Source: Hypomesus transpacificus
Taxonomy: Eukaryota; Chordata; Actinopteri; Osmeriformes; Osmeridae
DNA: 64,000 bases
NCBI RefSeq assembly: GCF_021917145.1
Contig: NC_061073.1
Span: 8,699,361-8,763,360 of the forward strand
Direction: 5' to 3'
The notes below the pieces were generated by a model. That model saw nothing but the letters and a program-made list of their open reading frames with translations. It was not told where the DNA came from and did not search any database. Made by a program: the position numbers and the translations under genes. Of the stretch, positions 22,171 to 35,288 are shown piece by piece; position 1 is the stretch's first letter; each line of letters begins with the position of its first letter.

Positions 22171-24582
22171 CTCTCTCTCTCTCTGTATCTCTCTCTCTCT
22201 GTATCTCTCTCTCACACTCACTCTTTCTCTCTCTCTCACAGACACATACACACACAGGACCACCTGTGGCTCAGTTCAGAACCGGTTGTTGCGGGGAAAA
22301 GCCACTTGGCACAAACTCACTTCCCAACACTATGAAATGTAGGCCAGTGAACACTGAACACCCAACCAGCAACTCTGTTCTCTGTTTCACAACAATACCC
22401 AGTCCCATAGGCTTCCTCTCCTGTCCCCACTGTCCTGCAGCTCTCAGAAGCCTCTGCCAGCTCCAACAAGGTATCCTGTGTTGTGAAAGACTGTGTGTGT
22501 ATGTGTGCATTTGCATAAACATGTGTAATAAATGCTCTGACGAATGCAACGGCTCAACAGGAGCAGAGTTACAGTAAGACCAGTGGGGTTAAAGGTTAGT
22601 CCAATAGGAGTCTGGCAGCGCAATTTTTACTCAGGTCAGGGTGGCAGCCACTGCAGGACCACACTGTCTTCACCTGCCACGGTCATATAAGCCAGACAAC
22701 CCAGACACCACGATATCAACTAACCACTCTGCTTTCACAAGAGCCAAATGCTAGTCAGTACCATTAGACAGGAGGAGTTTAGACTCTGAGTCAGAGGCCT
22801 CAATAACTCAATGTAAGCAGATATTCCAGCCGTGACCAGTTCATCATTGCTACACAGCAGTAGGGTAAAAATCAGAGATAACAGCTGTTGGGGGGGGGGG
22901 GGGGAATAGGGGGTAGTCAAATGAAGGATTGTACTTATACAGTCTGAAATGCTGGCAGCGTTATGAAATTCAGGGTGAGGTGGGGAAATCTCTTATCTAC
23001 ATTACGACTGAGCAAGACGCTGACTTTGGAAGCAGTGTGTGCGTGTGTGCATGGAGGCCTACACCTGAATGTGAGCATGCGTGTGTGAGTACGTGTGCGT
23101 AAGGTGTGTGTGCCAGTGTGTGTCGTCTGGAACGGAAAAGCAGCTCTTCAGGCATTCCTCCCAGGTTAGCGCCCAGCAGGTGGTTTACAGCAGGCCTGTC
23201 TATCCAGTTTCCCTAACAGCTACTCGAGACTGCTCCCCCTGAGAGAGCCTCTGCTCCTTATCTTCTTCCTCTGTTCCTTCTGCCCCCCCCCCTCTCGGTG
23301 GCACAGCAACTGCCTCTCATACACAGTGCCCCCCCCCAACCCCCCACATCTCTATCCCCCCCCCCATCCTCTCTCAAATGATTGTTCTGGTTCTTTTGAA
23401 TGGTCTGTAAACCCCCTCTCATAAAACTCAAATGAAATGAATGAATCTTTCACCTGTACCACCCCCCCCCCCCCCCCCCCTACCATCTATTGACATCCAT
23501 TTCTTCCATAAAACTGGAAAAAAGCTATTTCTCTCTCAGCCCTATCTCTCTGTATTTTAGAAACAGGGTGGTTCTGCATCCCAGTTAATCATCTAAATTC
23601 AGTATGTCTGTGTTTATTGATATCTGAAAAGTGGCCTATACACTTCACCTCATCCAGCTTTGGTTTGTGAGGTCATTTGTTGCAAGCCTCAAATAAGTGT
23701 GTGTTCTCACACTTGTAAGCTTCAGATGTTAACTGAGGACATGAGAAATCCTTGTTATGTAACACTCATATACACACACATCTACACACACACACACACA
23801 AACAGTAAGTTATGTGAGAAAAGGTTAGTGAAATGAATGAGGTCATTCGTCTTAGCACCCCCAAGCTGTGTGAATGTGAATGAGAAGGTAGAAGAAGGTG
23901 AGTAAAATGAAAGTTCAAAGAACTACACTGACCTTCCAGTATCCTTTCATAGGCACAACAATGTATTCAGTATGGGTCTGGTTCAACACAAGGCACCACA
24001 GCACAACTAAAATTGTTCATCTCAGTCTATTGCTCTAAACATTGACACCCCTCTGACCCAAGGCCTCATCCGTTCCTGTATCCATGTCCTCAATCCTTAC
24101 TTACAGTAATAGCCCTGGGCAGGCCTCTTCCTTAATGACCTTTCTTTCATACAGTGCCTTTGGGTGTTAAGAGGAATTACCACATTCTGTTTGAACCTTT
24201 CTCACATAACAGTCACATATGAAGGGAAGTGTTGTGCAGTGTGTGAATGTGTGTGCGTGTGTATGCCTGCCTGTGTTTGTTTTTAAGAGATAGATCGATG
24301 AAGGGGGAGAGAGAGATTTGTCTCCCATCCATCATGACACAAAACAGCGTTTGATAAAATATGACATGACAAATGAAACTTCACATTAAAGACTTGCGCA
24401 CAAGTGGTCACAGATTCATGTATATTTTCAACACGTAAAACTGACAAGAATTAAAAATATGTTCTTTCGGACATAGCCTACCAGTCTTTCTGTGTCTGTG
24501 TCGGCAGCGGTAGTACCAGTGGCTGAGTTTCGAGAGATAAGAAGCTGAGGCAGCACATCAGCGCCGGGAGGAGGGAGCGCAT
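19771..24582 (-). CDS. adm2: Adrenomedullin-2 (intermedin) precursor
   Basis: The coding exons are 24582-24482 and 20173-19771, joined as TG|G to make Trp34, for a 167-residue precursor. It starts with a hydrophobic signal peptide (LLPALMCCLSFLSLE). The mature hormone is at the C-terminus: Cys129 and Cys134 enclose the six-residue ring of the calcitonin/CGRP family, CVLGTC, followed by QNLSHRLYQLIG and the end SPHSYG. The terminal Gly167 would donate the amide, leaving Tyr-NH2. A basic cleavage motif RGRR is at 108-111, upstream of HAQLMRVG. The hormone acts on CLR/RAMP receptors in vertebrates. A 5' non-coding exon (about 24806-24912) has a GTGAGT donor and lies behind a TATA box. Teleosts carry adm2a and adm2b; I cannot say which this is. 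The 4.3-kb intron is full of microsatellites. Confidence 0.93.
21611..21690. repeat. (CA)n(CCCA)n compound microsatellite
   Basis: (CA)n, then eight CCCA units, then CA again, in the long adm2 intron. The reading frames across it are artefacts. Confidence 0.9.
22117..22260. repeat. (CT)n microsatellite
   Basis: A CT run of about 50 bp followed by CTCTCTGTAT-interrupted CT blocks and a short CA tract, in the adm2 intron. Confidence 0.9.
22888..23482. repeat. Poly-G and poly-C tracts in the adm2 intron
   Basis: A G-run at about 22890-22904 and C-runs near 23283-23292, 23327, 23358 and 23461-23480, the last about twenty C long. These could form quadruplex or i-motif structures and are also prone to sequencing error. 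Confidence 0.8.
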
Positions 24583-24805
24583 GGCGGGGAACAGGACGTA
24601 CAGTCGCCGGGTACGAAGTGGACCTTCTGGAGGCGCACAACTCCGACACAAAAACCACGAAACTGACCTGACAAAGACAACCGACGCAGATCTGGATCAT
24701 AAATCAGATATATAATCTCATATATAAATGAAATAATTTTTATGAAATGTTCATAATGAGAAAGTGTTAACAAAACGTAATAAATGTAGTCCGTCATCGA
24801 CTCAC

Positions 24806-24912
24806 CTTATTTAATTTCACTTAAAAATTCTCACCACTCGCTGTGATAAAAGGCAGCCACGCAACAGAGTGAAAACTATGGGGCTCATTGAACAACAAAA
24901 AGGTCCTCACGA
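24806..24912 (-). other. adm2: Predicted non-coding first exon of adm2
   Basis: The 3' boundary is set by a consensus GTGAGT donor (minus-strand AAATAAG|GTGAGT). The 5' boundary is a guess, about 30 bases downstream of the TATA box. The second exon starts at 24667 after a GTCTTTGTCAG acceptor, so 85 bases of leader precede the ATG there. Confidence 0.5.
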
Positions 24913-24938
24913 CGGTCCCAAGTTTGGAACCATGTGCC

Positions 24939-24944
24939 TTTATA
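24939..24944 (-). promoter_or_regulatory. adm2: TATA box of adm2
   Basis: TATAAA on the minus strand lies in CTTTATAAAGG, followed at proper spacing by the predicted first exon with its consensus donor. A TATA-driven promoter suits a regulated hormone gene. Confidence 0.6.
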
Positions 24945-25424
24945 AAGCAGGTGGGAGGGGAGGAAAGCGATCCCACCATGCGCGCGTCCTAACGACCCCC
25001 AATTAATTTATTTCACAGCTTTACCTACTCTTGTAAGTCAATTCCACACAGATAACGATATTAGTCTACCTCTGTGTTTATTATGCAGTCTGAGACATGA
25101 TTCTTCAAGGTTATCATAACGGGCTGAGAGTTACTGTATCCTGTCAGTTACAGGTAACCGTAACCACTCAGTGAAGAGTATCTGTTGAGAGTGAGCTCAT
25201 TTTGTCTGGACTACCTCATACTTCCTAAATATTATGTACAGTATATCCCTAGCAGAGCAAGAGTGTGTGATCTGCCTGGGCCTGCTGTCATTAAATAATA
25301 CTTTAGCATGTTGAATGGAAAACATTACACAAGTACTTTTGGTGGACCAATCAAAAACATCAACATTGCAGAGCCAGCAGCTTCTTCTATTCTGCATAGG
25401 CCAACTGGTACCCTAGAAACCTCT

Positions 25425-26200
25425 TGAACCCTCCTGTATCAAACTATACCCTCCTGCATCCAACTACACCCTCCCTCCTGTATCTAACTACACTCTCCTG
25501 TATCTAACTATACCCTCCTGTATAACTACCCTCCTGTATCTAACTACCCTCCTATATCGGACTACACCCTCCTGTATCTAACTACACCCTCCTGTATCTA
25601 ACTACACTCTCCTGTATCTAACTATACCCTCCTGTATAACTACCCTCCTGTATCTAACTACCCTCCTATATCTGACTACACCCTCCTGTATCTAACTACA
25701 CCCTCCTGTATCTAACTACACTCTCCTGTATCTAACTATACCCTCCTGTATAACTACCCTCCTGTATCTAACTACCCTCCTATATCTGACTACACCCTCC
25801 TGTATCTAACTACACCCTCCTGTATCTAACTACACTCTCCTGTATCTAACTATACCCTCCTGTATAACTACCCTCCTGTATCTAACTACCCTCCTGTATC
25901 TGACTACACCCTCCTGTATCTAACTACACCCTCCTGTATCTAACTGCACTGTCCTGTATCTAACTACACCCTCTGTATAACTACCCTCCTGTATCTTACT
26001 ACACCCTCCTGGATCCAACTACCCTCCTGTGTCTAACTACCCTCCTGTATCTAACTACACCCTCCTGTGTCTAACTACACCCTCCTGTATCTAACTACAC
26101 CCTCCTGTATCTAACTATACCCTCCTGTATCTAACTACACCCTCCTGTATCTAACTTCACCGTCTTGTATCCATCTACACCATCCTGTACCCAGCTGTAT
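25425..26200. repeat. Minisatellite of 19-20 bp units with 114-bp higher-order period
   Basis: The unit is close to TAACTACACCCTCCTGTATC. Variant units repeat in fixed order: the block CACTCTCCTG starts at 25491, 25605, 25719 and 25833, exactly 114 bp apart, and each is followed by the same shortened GTATAACTACC unit. Beyond about 25950 the order breaks down. The array lies roughly 0.5-1.3 kb upstream of the adm2 promoter. Confidence 0.9.
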
Positions 26201-26415
26201 GTCCAGACATCTATCAAATGCCTCTCATCTGGTTAAGGAAGCAGTATGCTGTAACTAGAAAAACGACGAGATGGGTCTGCTCTTTTATGTGTGTGTCTGT
26301 GTGGTGTGCAATTGACAGCAAAGCCGATGCTTTCTGGATCGGTGGAACTGCCCTTTCGAATCCGCATATGTCGCGAACAGAGAACAGCTTGTTAACATTT
26401 ATTATATAAGCTGCA

Positions 26416-29364
26416 TTATTATTATTATCCTCGGCTGCAAAAGTTAGCTTTAGGGACGTGGAATGTCACCTCGCTGGCGGGAAAGGAGCCTGAGCTGGTG
26501 CGCGAGGTAGAGAGTTTCCGGCTAGATATAGTCGGCCTCGCCTCGACGCACAGCGTGGGCTCCGGAACCAGTCTCCTTGAGAGGGGCTGGACTCTCTTCC
26601 ACTCTGGAGTTGCCCTTGGTGAGAGGCGTCGAGCTGGGGTGGGAATACTGGTTTCCCCTCGGTTCGGCGCCTGTACATTGGGGTTCACCCCGGTGGACGA
26701 GAGGGTAGCCTCCCTCCGCCTTCGGGTGGGGGGACGGGTCCTCACTGTCGTTTGTGCTTATGCACCAAACGGCAGCTCAGAGTACCCACCCTTTTTGGAG
26801 TCTCTGGGGGGGGTGCTGGAAAGCGCTCCTCCTGGGGATTCCCTCGTCCTCCTGGGGGACTTCAATGCTCATGTGGGCAATGACAGTGAGACCTGGAGGG
26901 GCGTGATTGGGAGGAACGGCCCCCCCGATCTGAACCCGAGTGGTGTTTTGTTGTTGGACTTCTGTGCTAGACACGGTTTGTCCATAACGAACACCATGTT
27001 CAAGCATAAGGGTGTCCATATGTGCACCTGGCACCAGGACACCCGAGGTCTCAGTTCGATGATCGACTTTGTAGTCGTGTCATCGGACTTGGGGCCGCAT
27101 GTCTTGGACACTCGGGTGAGGAGAGGGGCGGAGCTGTCAACTGATCACCACCTGGTGGTGAGTTGGCTTCGATGGTGGGGGAGGACGCCGGTCAGGCCTG
27201 GCAGGCCCAAACGTAATGTGAGGGTCTGCTGGGAACGTCTGGCGGAACCCTCTGTCAGAAGGAGCTTCAACTCCCACCTCCGGGAGAGCTTCGATCATGT
27301 CTCGGGGGGGGCCGGGGACATTGAGTCCGAATGGGCCATGTTCCGGGCCTCCATTGTTGAAGCGGCTGACCGGAGCTGCGGCCGCAGGGCGGTCGGTGCA
27401 TGTCGCGGCGGTAACCCTCGGACCCGGTGGTGGACTCCGGAGGTGAGGGATGCCGTCAAGCTGAAGAAGGAGGCCTATCGGACTTTATTGGCTGGTAGGA
27501 CTCCAGAGGCAGCTGATGTGTACCGGCAGGCCAAGCGGAACGCGGCTTTGGCGGTCGCGGAGGCAAAAACCCGGGCATGGGAGGAGTTCGGCGAGGCCAT
27601 GGAGAATGACTTCCGAACGGCTTCAAAAAGGTTCTGGACCACCATCCGGCGGCTCAGGAGGGGGAAGCAGTGCTCTGTCAACACTGTATACGGTGGGGAT
27701 GGTGCGCTGCTGACCTCGACGGGGGACGTCCTGGATCGGTGGAAGGAATACTTCGAAGACCTCCTTAATTCCACCAACACGCTTTCCGACGTGGAGGCAG
27801 AGTCTGGGGACATCGGGGGGGGCCCTTCTATCTCTGGGGCTGAGGTCGCCGAGGTGGTTGAAAAGCTCCGCGGTGGCAGGGCCCCTGGGGTGGATGAGGT
27901 CCGCCCGGAGTTCCTTAAGGCTCTGGATGTTGTAGGGCTGTCTTGGTTGACACGACTCTGCAACATCGCGTGGACATCGGGGACAGTGCCTCTGGACTGG
28001 CAGACCGGGGTGGTGGTTCCCCTCTTTAAAAAGGGGGACCGGAGGGTGTGCTCCAACTTTAGGGGGATCACACTCCTCAGCCTCCCTGGGAAAGTCTATT
28101 CAGGGGTCCTGGAGAGGAGGGTCCGTCGGATTGTCGAACCTCGGATTCAGGAGGAGCAATGTGGTTTTCGTCCTGGCCGTGGAACAGTGGACCAGCTTTA
28201 TACCCTCCGCGGAGTCCTGGAGGGTACATGGGAGTTCGCCCAACCAGTCTACACATGTTTTGTGGATTTGGAAAGGGCGTTCGACCGTGTCCCTCGGGGG
28301 CTCATGTGGGGGGTGCTCCGAGAGTACGGGGTACCGGATTTCCTGATCGGGGCTGTCCGGTCCCTGTACGACCGGTGCCAGAGTTTGGTCCGCATTGCCG
28401 GTAGTAAGTCGAACTTGTTTCCGGTGAGGGTTGGACTCCGCCAGGGCTGCCCTATGTCACCGATTCTGTTCATTACCTATATGGACAGAATTTCTAGGCG
28501 CAGCCAGGGTGTTGAGGGGGTCCGGTTTGGTGACCTCAGGATCGGGTCGCTGCTTTTTGCGGATGATGTGGTCCTGTTGGCTTCATCGGGCCGTGACCTT
28601 CAGCTCTCACTGGAGCGGTTCGCAACCGAATGTGAAGCGGCTGGGATGCGAATCAGCACCTCCAAATCTGAGGCCATGGTAATCGACCGGAAAAGGGTGG
28701 AGTGCCATCTCCGGGTCGGGGAGGAGATCCTGAACCAAGCGGAGGAGTTCAAGTATCTCGGGGTCTTGTTCACGAGTGAGGGAAGAATGGAGCGCGAGGT
28801 CGACAGGCGGATCGGTGCGGCGTCCGCAGTGATGCGGGCTCTGCATCGGTCCGTCGTGGTGAAGGGGGAGCTGAGTCGAAAGGCGAAGCTCTCTATTTAC
28901 CAGTCGATCTACGTTCCTACCCTCACCTATGGTCACGAACTATGGGTAGTGACCGAAAGAACGAGATCGCGAATACAAGCGGCCGAAATGAGCTTTCTCC
29001 GTAGGGTGTCCGGGCTCTCCCTTAGAGATAGGGTGAGAAGCTCGGTCATCCGGGAGGGGCTCAGAGTAGAACCGCTGCTCCTCCGCGTCGAGAGGAGCCA
29101 GCTGAGGTGGCTCGGGCATCTGATTAGGATGCCTCCTGGACGCCTCCCTGGTGAGGTGTTCCGGGCACGTCCCACTGGGAAGAGGCCCCGGGGAAGACCC
29201 AGGACACGCTGGAGGGACTATGTCTCTCAGCTGGCCTGGGAACGCCTTGGGGTCCCCCAGGAAGAGCTGGCGGAAGTGGCCGGGGGGAGGGAAGTCTGGG
29301 CCTCCCTGCTTAGGTCGCTGCCCCCGCGACCCGATCCCCGGACAAGCGGCAGATGACGACGACG
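26416..29364 (+). mobile_element. RTE-clade (Rex3-type) LINE, 5'-truncated, with 12-bp target duplication
   Basis: The perfect direct repeat ATATAAGCTGCA occurs at 26404-26415 and 29365-29376 and brackets the element. The 3' end is the short GATGACGACGACG tail, lacking poly(A), as in RTE elements. The 5' end lies within the start of the endonuclease domain, so the copy is truncated. Coding potential is given in the next entry. Confidence 0.88.
26441..29356 (+). CDS. LINE endonuclease/reverse transcriptase, open frame
   Basis: A single uninterrupted frame of about 971 codons runs from [12 protein letters not shown] to a TGA at 29354. No ATG opens it, because the 5' end is cut off. Residues about 1-230 form the apurinic/apyrimidinic-type endonuclease: [20 protein letters not shown], and [10 protein letters not shown]. 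The reverse transcriptase follows, with [46 protein letters not shown] and the catalytic [10 protein letters not shown]. The C-terminal region has [11 protein letters not shown] and [13 protein letters not shown]. High GC content contrasts with the AT-rich flanks. Sequence agrees with what I remember of teleost Rex3/RTE proteins. The lack of any stop or frameshift over 2.9 kb implies a recent insertion. Without its own start it probably makes no protein. Confidence 0.9.
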   Translation, partial: KLALGTWNVTSLAGKEPELVREVESFRLDIVGLASTHSVGSGTSLLERGWTLFHSGVALGERRRAGVGILVSPRFGACTLGFTPVDERVASLRLRVGGRVLTVVCAYAPNGSSEYPPFLESLGGVLESAPPGDSLVLLGDFNAHVGNDSETWRGVIGRNGPPDLNPSGVLLLDFCARHGLSITNTMFKHKGVHMCTWHQDTRGLSSMIDFVVVSSDLGPHVLDTRVRRGAELSTDHHLVVSWLRWWGRTPVRPGRPKRNVRVCWERLAEPSVRRSFNSHLRESFDHVSGGAGDIESEWAMFRASIVEAADRSCGRRAVGACRGGNPRTRWWTPEVRDAVKLKKEAYRTLLAGRTPEAADVYRQAKRNAALAVAEAKTRAWEEFGEAMENDFRTASKRFWTTIRRLRRGKQCSVNTVYGGDGALLTSTGDVLDRWKEYFEDLLNSTNTLSDVEAESGDIGGGPSISGAEVAEVVEKLRGGRAPGVDEVRPEFLKALDVVGLSWLTRLCNIAWTSGTVPLDWQTGVVVPLFKKGDRRVCSNFRGITLLSLPGKVYSGVLERRVRRIVEPRIQEEQCGFRPGRGTVDQLYTLRGVLEGTWEFAQPVYTCFVDLERAFDRVPRGLMWGVLREYGVPDFLIGAVRSLYDRCQSLVRIAGSKSNLFPVRVGLRQGCPMSPILFITYMDRISRRSQGVEGVRFGDLRIGSLLFADDVVLLASSGRDLQLSLERFATECEAAGMRISTSKSEAMVIDRKRVECHLRVGEEILNQAEEFKYLGVLFTSEGRMEREVDRRIGAASAVMRALHRSVVVKGELSRKAKLSIYQSIYVPTLTYGHELWVVTERTRSRIQAAEMSFLRRVSGLSLRDRVRSSVIREGLRVEPLLLRVERSQLRWLGHLIRMPPGRLPGEVFRARPTGKRPRGRPRTRWRDYVSQLAWERLGVPQEELAEVAGGREVWASLLRSLPPRPDPRTSGR

Positions 29365-29376
29365 ATATAAGCTGCA

Positions 29377-32335
29377 AAATGTGACATTTATTAAAACGGG
29401 GTCAATGAAAAGCAATATGTCAGAAACAGGGTTTGATTGTTCACACACAGATTGCTATCGAAATCTAAGGTTGAGTGTGCGTTTCTGTGAGACTAGGCTC
29501 CAAGTTCAGATGCTCTCACTGCATTCATAGACTGTAAGCAAGGTACTGTAGGTTTAAATCTATAGAAATATCTTAGTGTCTATGTGGTATGTATGGCAAG
29601 CCGCATACTGTGACTTCTAAGACTTGGCATACCATTGACATTGCACCTGCAGCATTGATATGACTTTGATATAATCTGATAGCTGATGAAAAAAAGACAC
29701 ACACACTGTGGATGAAGTCTATGTGTGTGTGCATGCGCAGAGAGGGTAAGGTAAGGTGAGGGAGAATCTCAAAGTGTCTGACCTGATTAATAGAAAGCTT
29801 TGTGTGTGTACGTCTCTGTGTGTGTGTGACTCAGCAGTTTTCAGTATTACCCTCTTAACTCTGCTTTTAACTCAGCAAGCCTTAACTCAGTCCAACATGT
29901 GCATTAGCCCATCTCCTGTCTGCCCTGAGAACAGACCCTGGCGTGTGTGTGTGTGTGTGTGCGCGTGTCTCTGATCACAGGCCGTGGTTTACTGAAAGCT
30001 GGCTCTCAGCCTGGTGTGGAGGAGTAGGATTTCAGTGTTCAGGGCCTGTCTGACACCTCAGGTTGAGATCACACAGAGAGAGGCTGTCTGGCTGCATTCA
30101 TCCATGGGGTTAGGCTCATCAGTCCATCCATCAAGTAGGCGGAAAAAATGTTTTCGTCTCAGTGAAGATGCCATGGACACATCACGGTGAGGTTGTCTGG
30201 TGAAGTTGTGGTGTCGAAGTCAACTCACCATCCATTGAGCTTGAGAGTTCTTTTGATGGACTCATGAAGTGGCATTTGAACCAAACTACAAACTTCACAA
30301 TGTTTCCTATGAAAATTCTCACAGTTGAACACTCGGTCAACAACCGTTTTAAATTAATGGGAGAAACAGAATACTGAGGAAGAGGAATCCCCCAAAAGAA
30401 TGTGACTGGGATTAATAAAGAATACAACGTTATCAGAGAGGTCCTTTATCACATTAGTTTCACGAGCAGAAATCAAATAAATTTATCTGTGAAAGCCAAA
30501 TACAACGTCTGTTGTAGCTGTGTCACTGTAATACGAATGTACTCCACTATGCATGAGGTGGTTCTCACTTGCTCATGTCTGGTCTCACACAGGCTGTTCT
30601 CGTGCTTCCTGAGAAGTGGCAGTGGATGGGATTTTACTGTCATCATGTGGTGAAGCCTGGTACTGCATTTGTGGTGCTGAGGAGGATTCCGTGTTCAGTT
30701 TATTCAGGAAAATTTGTCAACTCTGTGCAAGAGCTATGATATTACTGAAATAGTCTGAATAAGGCTGAGTGACACCATGAATCCTGAGCAACCTGGCCAC
30801 TAAGGAGTACATGTTTGAACACCGTAAGTGTACAGAAATGTGAAAACTGTGCAGTTGACAACCTTGTTAGTGTATTGAGTTTGATAACTAATTTTGATTT
30901 CTTTTTTAGACTTTTCCCAAACCTCAACTCCTGATGTAAAAGTCATGTTTGTGATCACTAAGGAAGATAACAAAGGAAGTCCAAGGGTCTGGGGGCTGTT
31001 TGTATTTTTGTTTGAATTTTTTTGGTTAGATAGTAAATTATGGCTACTTATGTTTTGTTCTTTATTCCCCTTAGTATTAGCTAGACTTTGCTCCTTTTGT
31101 ATAGTTAGTCCACATATTTAAGTTTCAATATTCCTATATGTTTAATGTATGCACCTCCCTGCCAAAGTAAATTCCTTGTTTGTGCAAACATTCATGGCGA
31201 ATAGAATCCCTTCTGATTCTGAGATTTCTACCAACCCATGACCATGTGGAGCCGCAGGCCTTTGTGTAACATGCCCAGACTCTTCCCTGGTTCTGGTCAG
31301 ATCTCCGGTTTCTGCCAGTGTATGGCCAACTTCTTGGCCTGTAACTGTAACTGTCCAATCAGCAACTTTGGAATGCAGGACGGGCACAAGACAGTAACAT
31401 TTTAAAAGAGAGATGAAGGCTCAAGGACTAATTCAGGACAGTTGCGGAGCTGATGGTACTACTGCTTTTCCACCAGCAGATGGCGCTGTCAACTCGCTGC
31501 TTGGTTGTAAAAGGTTGGAGGATGCCATCTGCAACTGTACTACCACAGAAGAAGCCCCCCCCAAATATGAAAAAACAAGATAATGTAGACTAGTGTGTGA
31601 AATCAAACAACACCACAGACAGATGCCAACAATTGTAGAGAGACGGATCTGTAATATGTTGTTGTATAGTGCAGTAGTACTGGTATATCAATACACATTG
31701 TAACAAAACTTGTCTGGATCTGTGGCTACTACAAAATAAATATTATCTTTCCAAACCATCCAATCATATTAAGGTACATATCTGTGATTACAGGTAAATA
31801 AACACTACGACATAAAAATGGGAAAAGGAATATGCTATAGAGACTCTTGATAATAGAATTTAGTTACATTAATTTTAGTACCATTGCCTGTGCATTAGAC
31901 AATATAAATACATATCACCAAAGAGTATCTGAAAAGATGCAAGCTGTGATCTCTAACACCACAGGATTATAAGACCTTCTTGTGGTACAGATGGTGCGGA
32001 AGATGCTTCGACACAATATTTACAGTCCAGCTCATCAGCCAGTCAGTACAGCAGACCAAATAAATGAATGAGAGCTGCATAGAACTCATGCAGGCGTGCG
32101 TGCATCGACAAGAAAAAGCATTTGAATGTGGACACACACGCAGACATATTATTCCAAACTACCTTAAGATTCTCATCGTTGCTTTGGTCCATTATCCGTG
32201 CCATTCATGTGGTATTCGACGTACGGATGTGGTACTCGATCAACCACACATGTATACCATGACAGTTATATCAAAACATGTGCAGAGTGAAAAGGACTAA
32301 ATAAGATGGGGAATGAGTGTTGGTTGGTGTTGGGC
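29377..32335. other. Intergenic region between the LINE and mob2
   Basis: I see no supported exon. Contents include short GT runs (about 29800-29830 and 29945-29960) and a retroelement-tail-like stretch near 31145-31240 (CATGGCGAATAGAATCCC, TTCTGATTCTGAG). An open minus frame at 31142-31387 coincides with that repeat and is not taken as a gene. Confidence 0.4.
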
Positions 32336-35253
32336 CTACCTGTTCTGTCCCAGAGCAGAGATCAGGTCCCTCAGAGTATCCGTGTGCTCAGGTTCCAGTA
32401 GTCGATGCTGCAGGCTGAAGTGTGTGAGGTGTGTGAACAGGGTGTTGAGGTGAGGGTGCAGGCCTAAGGCCAGAGTCTCCCTGTAGTGGGACCAGTAGAT
32501 GTGGGCCAGAGTCCTGAACAACAGCAGAAACACCTTCTGGACCAGGAAGACAAAACCTGCAGGGAACACCGAACCTGGAGGAGAAGAGAGGGAGAGGGGG
32601 AGGACAGTTTAGGAAGAGTGTGGTTCATGGACAGGTTTGGAAGGACGAGGGAATAATCGTTGACCGACCAATCGATTTACATTTAGTCATTTAGCAGAAG
32701 CTCTTATCCAGAGCGACATTCAGTAAGTCTGTAAAGAGGGACATTTTCCCGAGGCAAGGAGGGTGAAGTGCCTTGCCCAAGGACACAACATCATTTGTCA
32801 CAGCCGGGAATCAAACTGGCAACCTTCAGATTACTAGTCCAATTCCCTAACCGCTCAGCCACCTAACTTTGTTTGTTTCTGTGTGCTTGAGATATCGAGT
32901 GGGTGTGTGGGTGTGTCTATTTTACCTGCTTTAGTAGGGAACACGTCTTCATCTGCCAGTAGCTCCTGAATGTATGACATGGCGTAGTCAAAGTAAAGAG
33001 GAGCAGAGCACTTGAGCTTCTTCCCTTGGTCATCTGTCCAGAAGTACACCCTGACCACACAAACAAGGGTTTAAGAAGACGAATGGCGTCCGTTCATCTG
33101 TCGTGTGATGACCGTGCACACATAGGGCCACAAAAGCGTTGGAAAAAAGCGGTGCGTGTTTGCGTTTTCGCTCACGTGTTGCCCGGTCCACAGGCCGTCG
33201 GACAGGAAGCGGTGGTGCAGAACTCAGAGAGAGCGCTGGAGAGGAGGTTGGTGTTCTGGAAGAATGCTACTGCTAAAGACGGTGAGAGAAGGTGAGACAG
33301 AGAGAGAGAGACAGGGAGTGAGGTACTATAGGAAAGCCCTGCGGGTGAGTGAAACCTCAAAAGAAAGGGATCCGACATTTGGGGACGGGGGACGGGGTAC
33401 TTACTGTTGGTAGCCAGCCACTCGGTGTGGTCGAGGCCAGGGGGCAGGGTTGTGAAGCTGGACATGTTTGTGTCTGTGATGCGCTCACGCACATTCTCAG
33501 GCTGAAGATATGGACGCTCTTCCAGGTTGTTATTGTTTATGCCCCTGAGAATACAAATCACACCAGTACAGTGGGAAAAGGGAGAGTTTTCCGAGAGAGT
33601 GTGAGAAAGAGAGAGAGAGAGAACGAGAATGTACGGAACAGTACAGTACTTCTCTTGCTTATAAATGCTCTGTTACACATAGGAAACAGAGTGAGAGAGT
33701 CTATAGAAGCTGTGTCTACCTCTGACTGGGTAGCAGGTAGAATCCTCTAGAAAAAGATGGCCGTTTTATGGCCTCACTGTTAGTCTTTCTCCTCCCCCAC
33801 CCCAACTACCCAGTTTTCTCAGGCATTGCAGTCCTTGTCAGACTGATTTACTAGCTTGTGATAAAGTTGCATAGTGAGCTCAACTTGAAACCAAACACAC
33901 ACACACGCACACTTTTGCTGTTGCTGCAGATGTGTATGTCCAGTGCTGGAAGGTTACGCAGCCATTCTACTAAGTGCCAGTGTAATTACAGTTAATGATG
34001 CATGCTACTGCACTAGTCAGCACAACATAGCAGAGATAACTCAGACCAGACACAGTTACAAGTTACAGTGTACCAGTATGTGGAAGGCAGAAGTGGTTAC
34101 ATTTAACAAACCCTTTCCTGGAAGCATGGTCGATTCAGAACTGAAATATTCTGGCCTACAGACTCAAATTCTGGTTTGTGTCATTACCTGGGGTGTAATC
34201 GGTGGGACTGTTTGAATGTCCTAAAGACTGTGCCTTACGCATGCACGCTCTCCAGAGATTTGAATTCATGCAAACTGTGTTCGTTCCTCTGACGGGGAGG
34301 GTGTGCGGTTATTAAAATGGGAATACGTCCGAGTGCACGAGAGACTGACACCCACAGTATTATGACATGGAACATAACCTGGACCTGATTAAAGAGGTCA
34401 GTATTGTTTGTGTGAAGTCGTGAAGTTCCCACTTCCCTCTCGGGGATGTGTCCTCAGTCCAAGCTCGGTTTCGAAACTCCGAGACCACCACGGAGCAGTG
34501 GGAATCGTTTACCTTCTGTGTGTGTTCCTGTGAGTATGTGTGTGTGTGTGTTAGTGTGTGTGTGTGTGCATCTGTGTGACCTTGCTCCTTTTGTAAACAG
34601 AGACGCAGTGTTCTCTATGGGGGTTTACTTGCCTCCTGGATGGATTTGTTTGGCTCTGTCTGTCTGTGTGTGTGTGTGTGTACAGTATGTGTGTGTATGT
34701 GTTGAAGAAGTGTCTCAATGAGCAAACAGCATGATCTTTGTATCAATAGAAGGCAGGGAGAGAGGGGAGGGGATAGGGGAGAACGAATCAGAGAGACATG
34801 AAGAGTGACAGTGCCGAGAGGAGATTCTGCCGAGAGGAAATGCCTAAAGTGAAACCCGGATCCAACATCAGGATAATCCTGCATGTCCAGGGTTAGGGAG
34901 GAGTCAAGCTTACTGATCTGGAAGCCTCCAGGGCAAGGATTTGGACCAGACCAGGGAGCTAGATATTACATCTTACTTCAGGTTTGGTATCAGGTTACCT
35001 TACCCCTGCTAATCACAACCAAAAGAAAGGAGGATGTCATATCGGTCACTGTCATGACAGGTGCTTGATACAGCTTCCTCAATCCAGCCTGAGGCTATGT
35101 CATTGAGGGTTTTCTAAGTAATAATTCTCTTGATAATGTTGTAGGAAAACCTTTTTTTCAAAACCTCTCCCATGGGCCTCTTTAATCTAAATGTTTATAC
35201 CTTACCTATATCCTGCATCCTACTACCACTGGAAAGATTCAAAAGTAAACACG

Positions 35254-35288
<35 letters not shown>

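Noticed and set aside
24428-24700. Minus frame of 90 codons beginning MIQICVGCLC
   Set aside because: It is out of frame with the adm2 signal peptide. The ATG at 24582 in another frame gives a proper signal sequence and splices in frame to the hormone exon.
25425-26200. Possible CRISPR-like array
   Set aside because: The units are contiguous variants of one 19-20 bp sequence without unique spacers, in a vertebrate context; it is a minisatellite.
27475-28071. Minus frame of 198 codons
   Set aside because: It is antisense to the LINE reverse transcriptase frame; GC-rich coding sequence gives such shadows.
31134-31387. Minus frames of 74-81 codons with TGQEVGHTLAETGD
   Set aside because: The stretch ends in a retroelement-tail-like sequence, has no splice sites or recognisable domain and overlaps in two frames.
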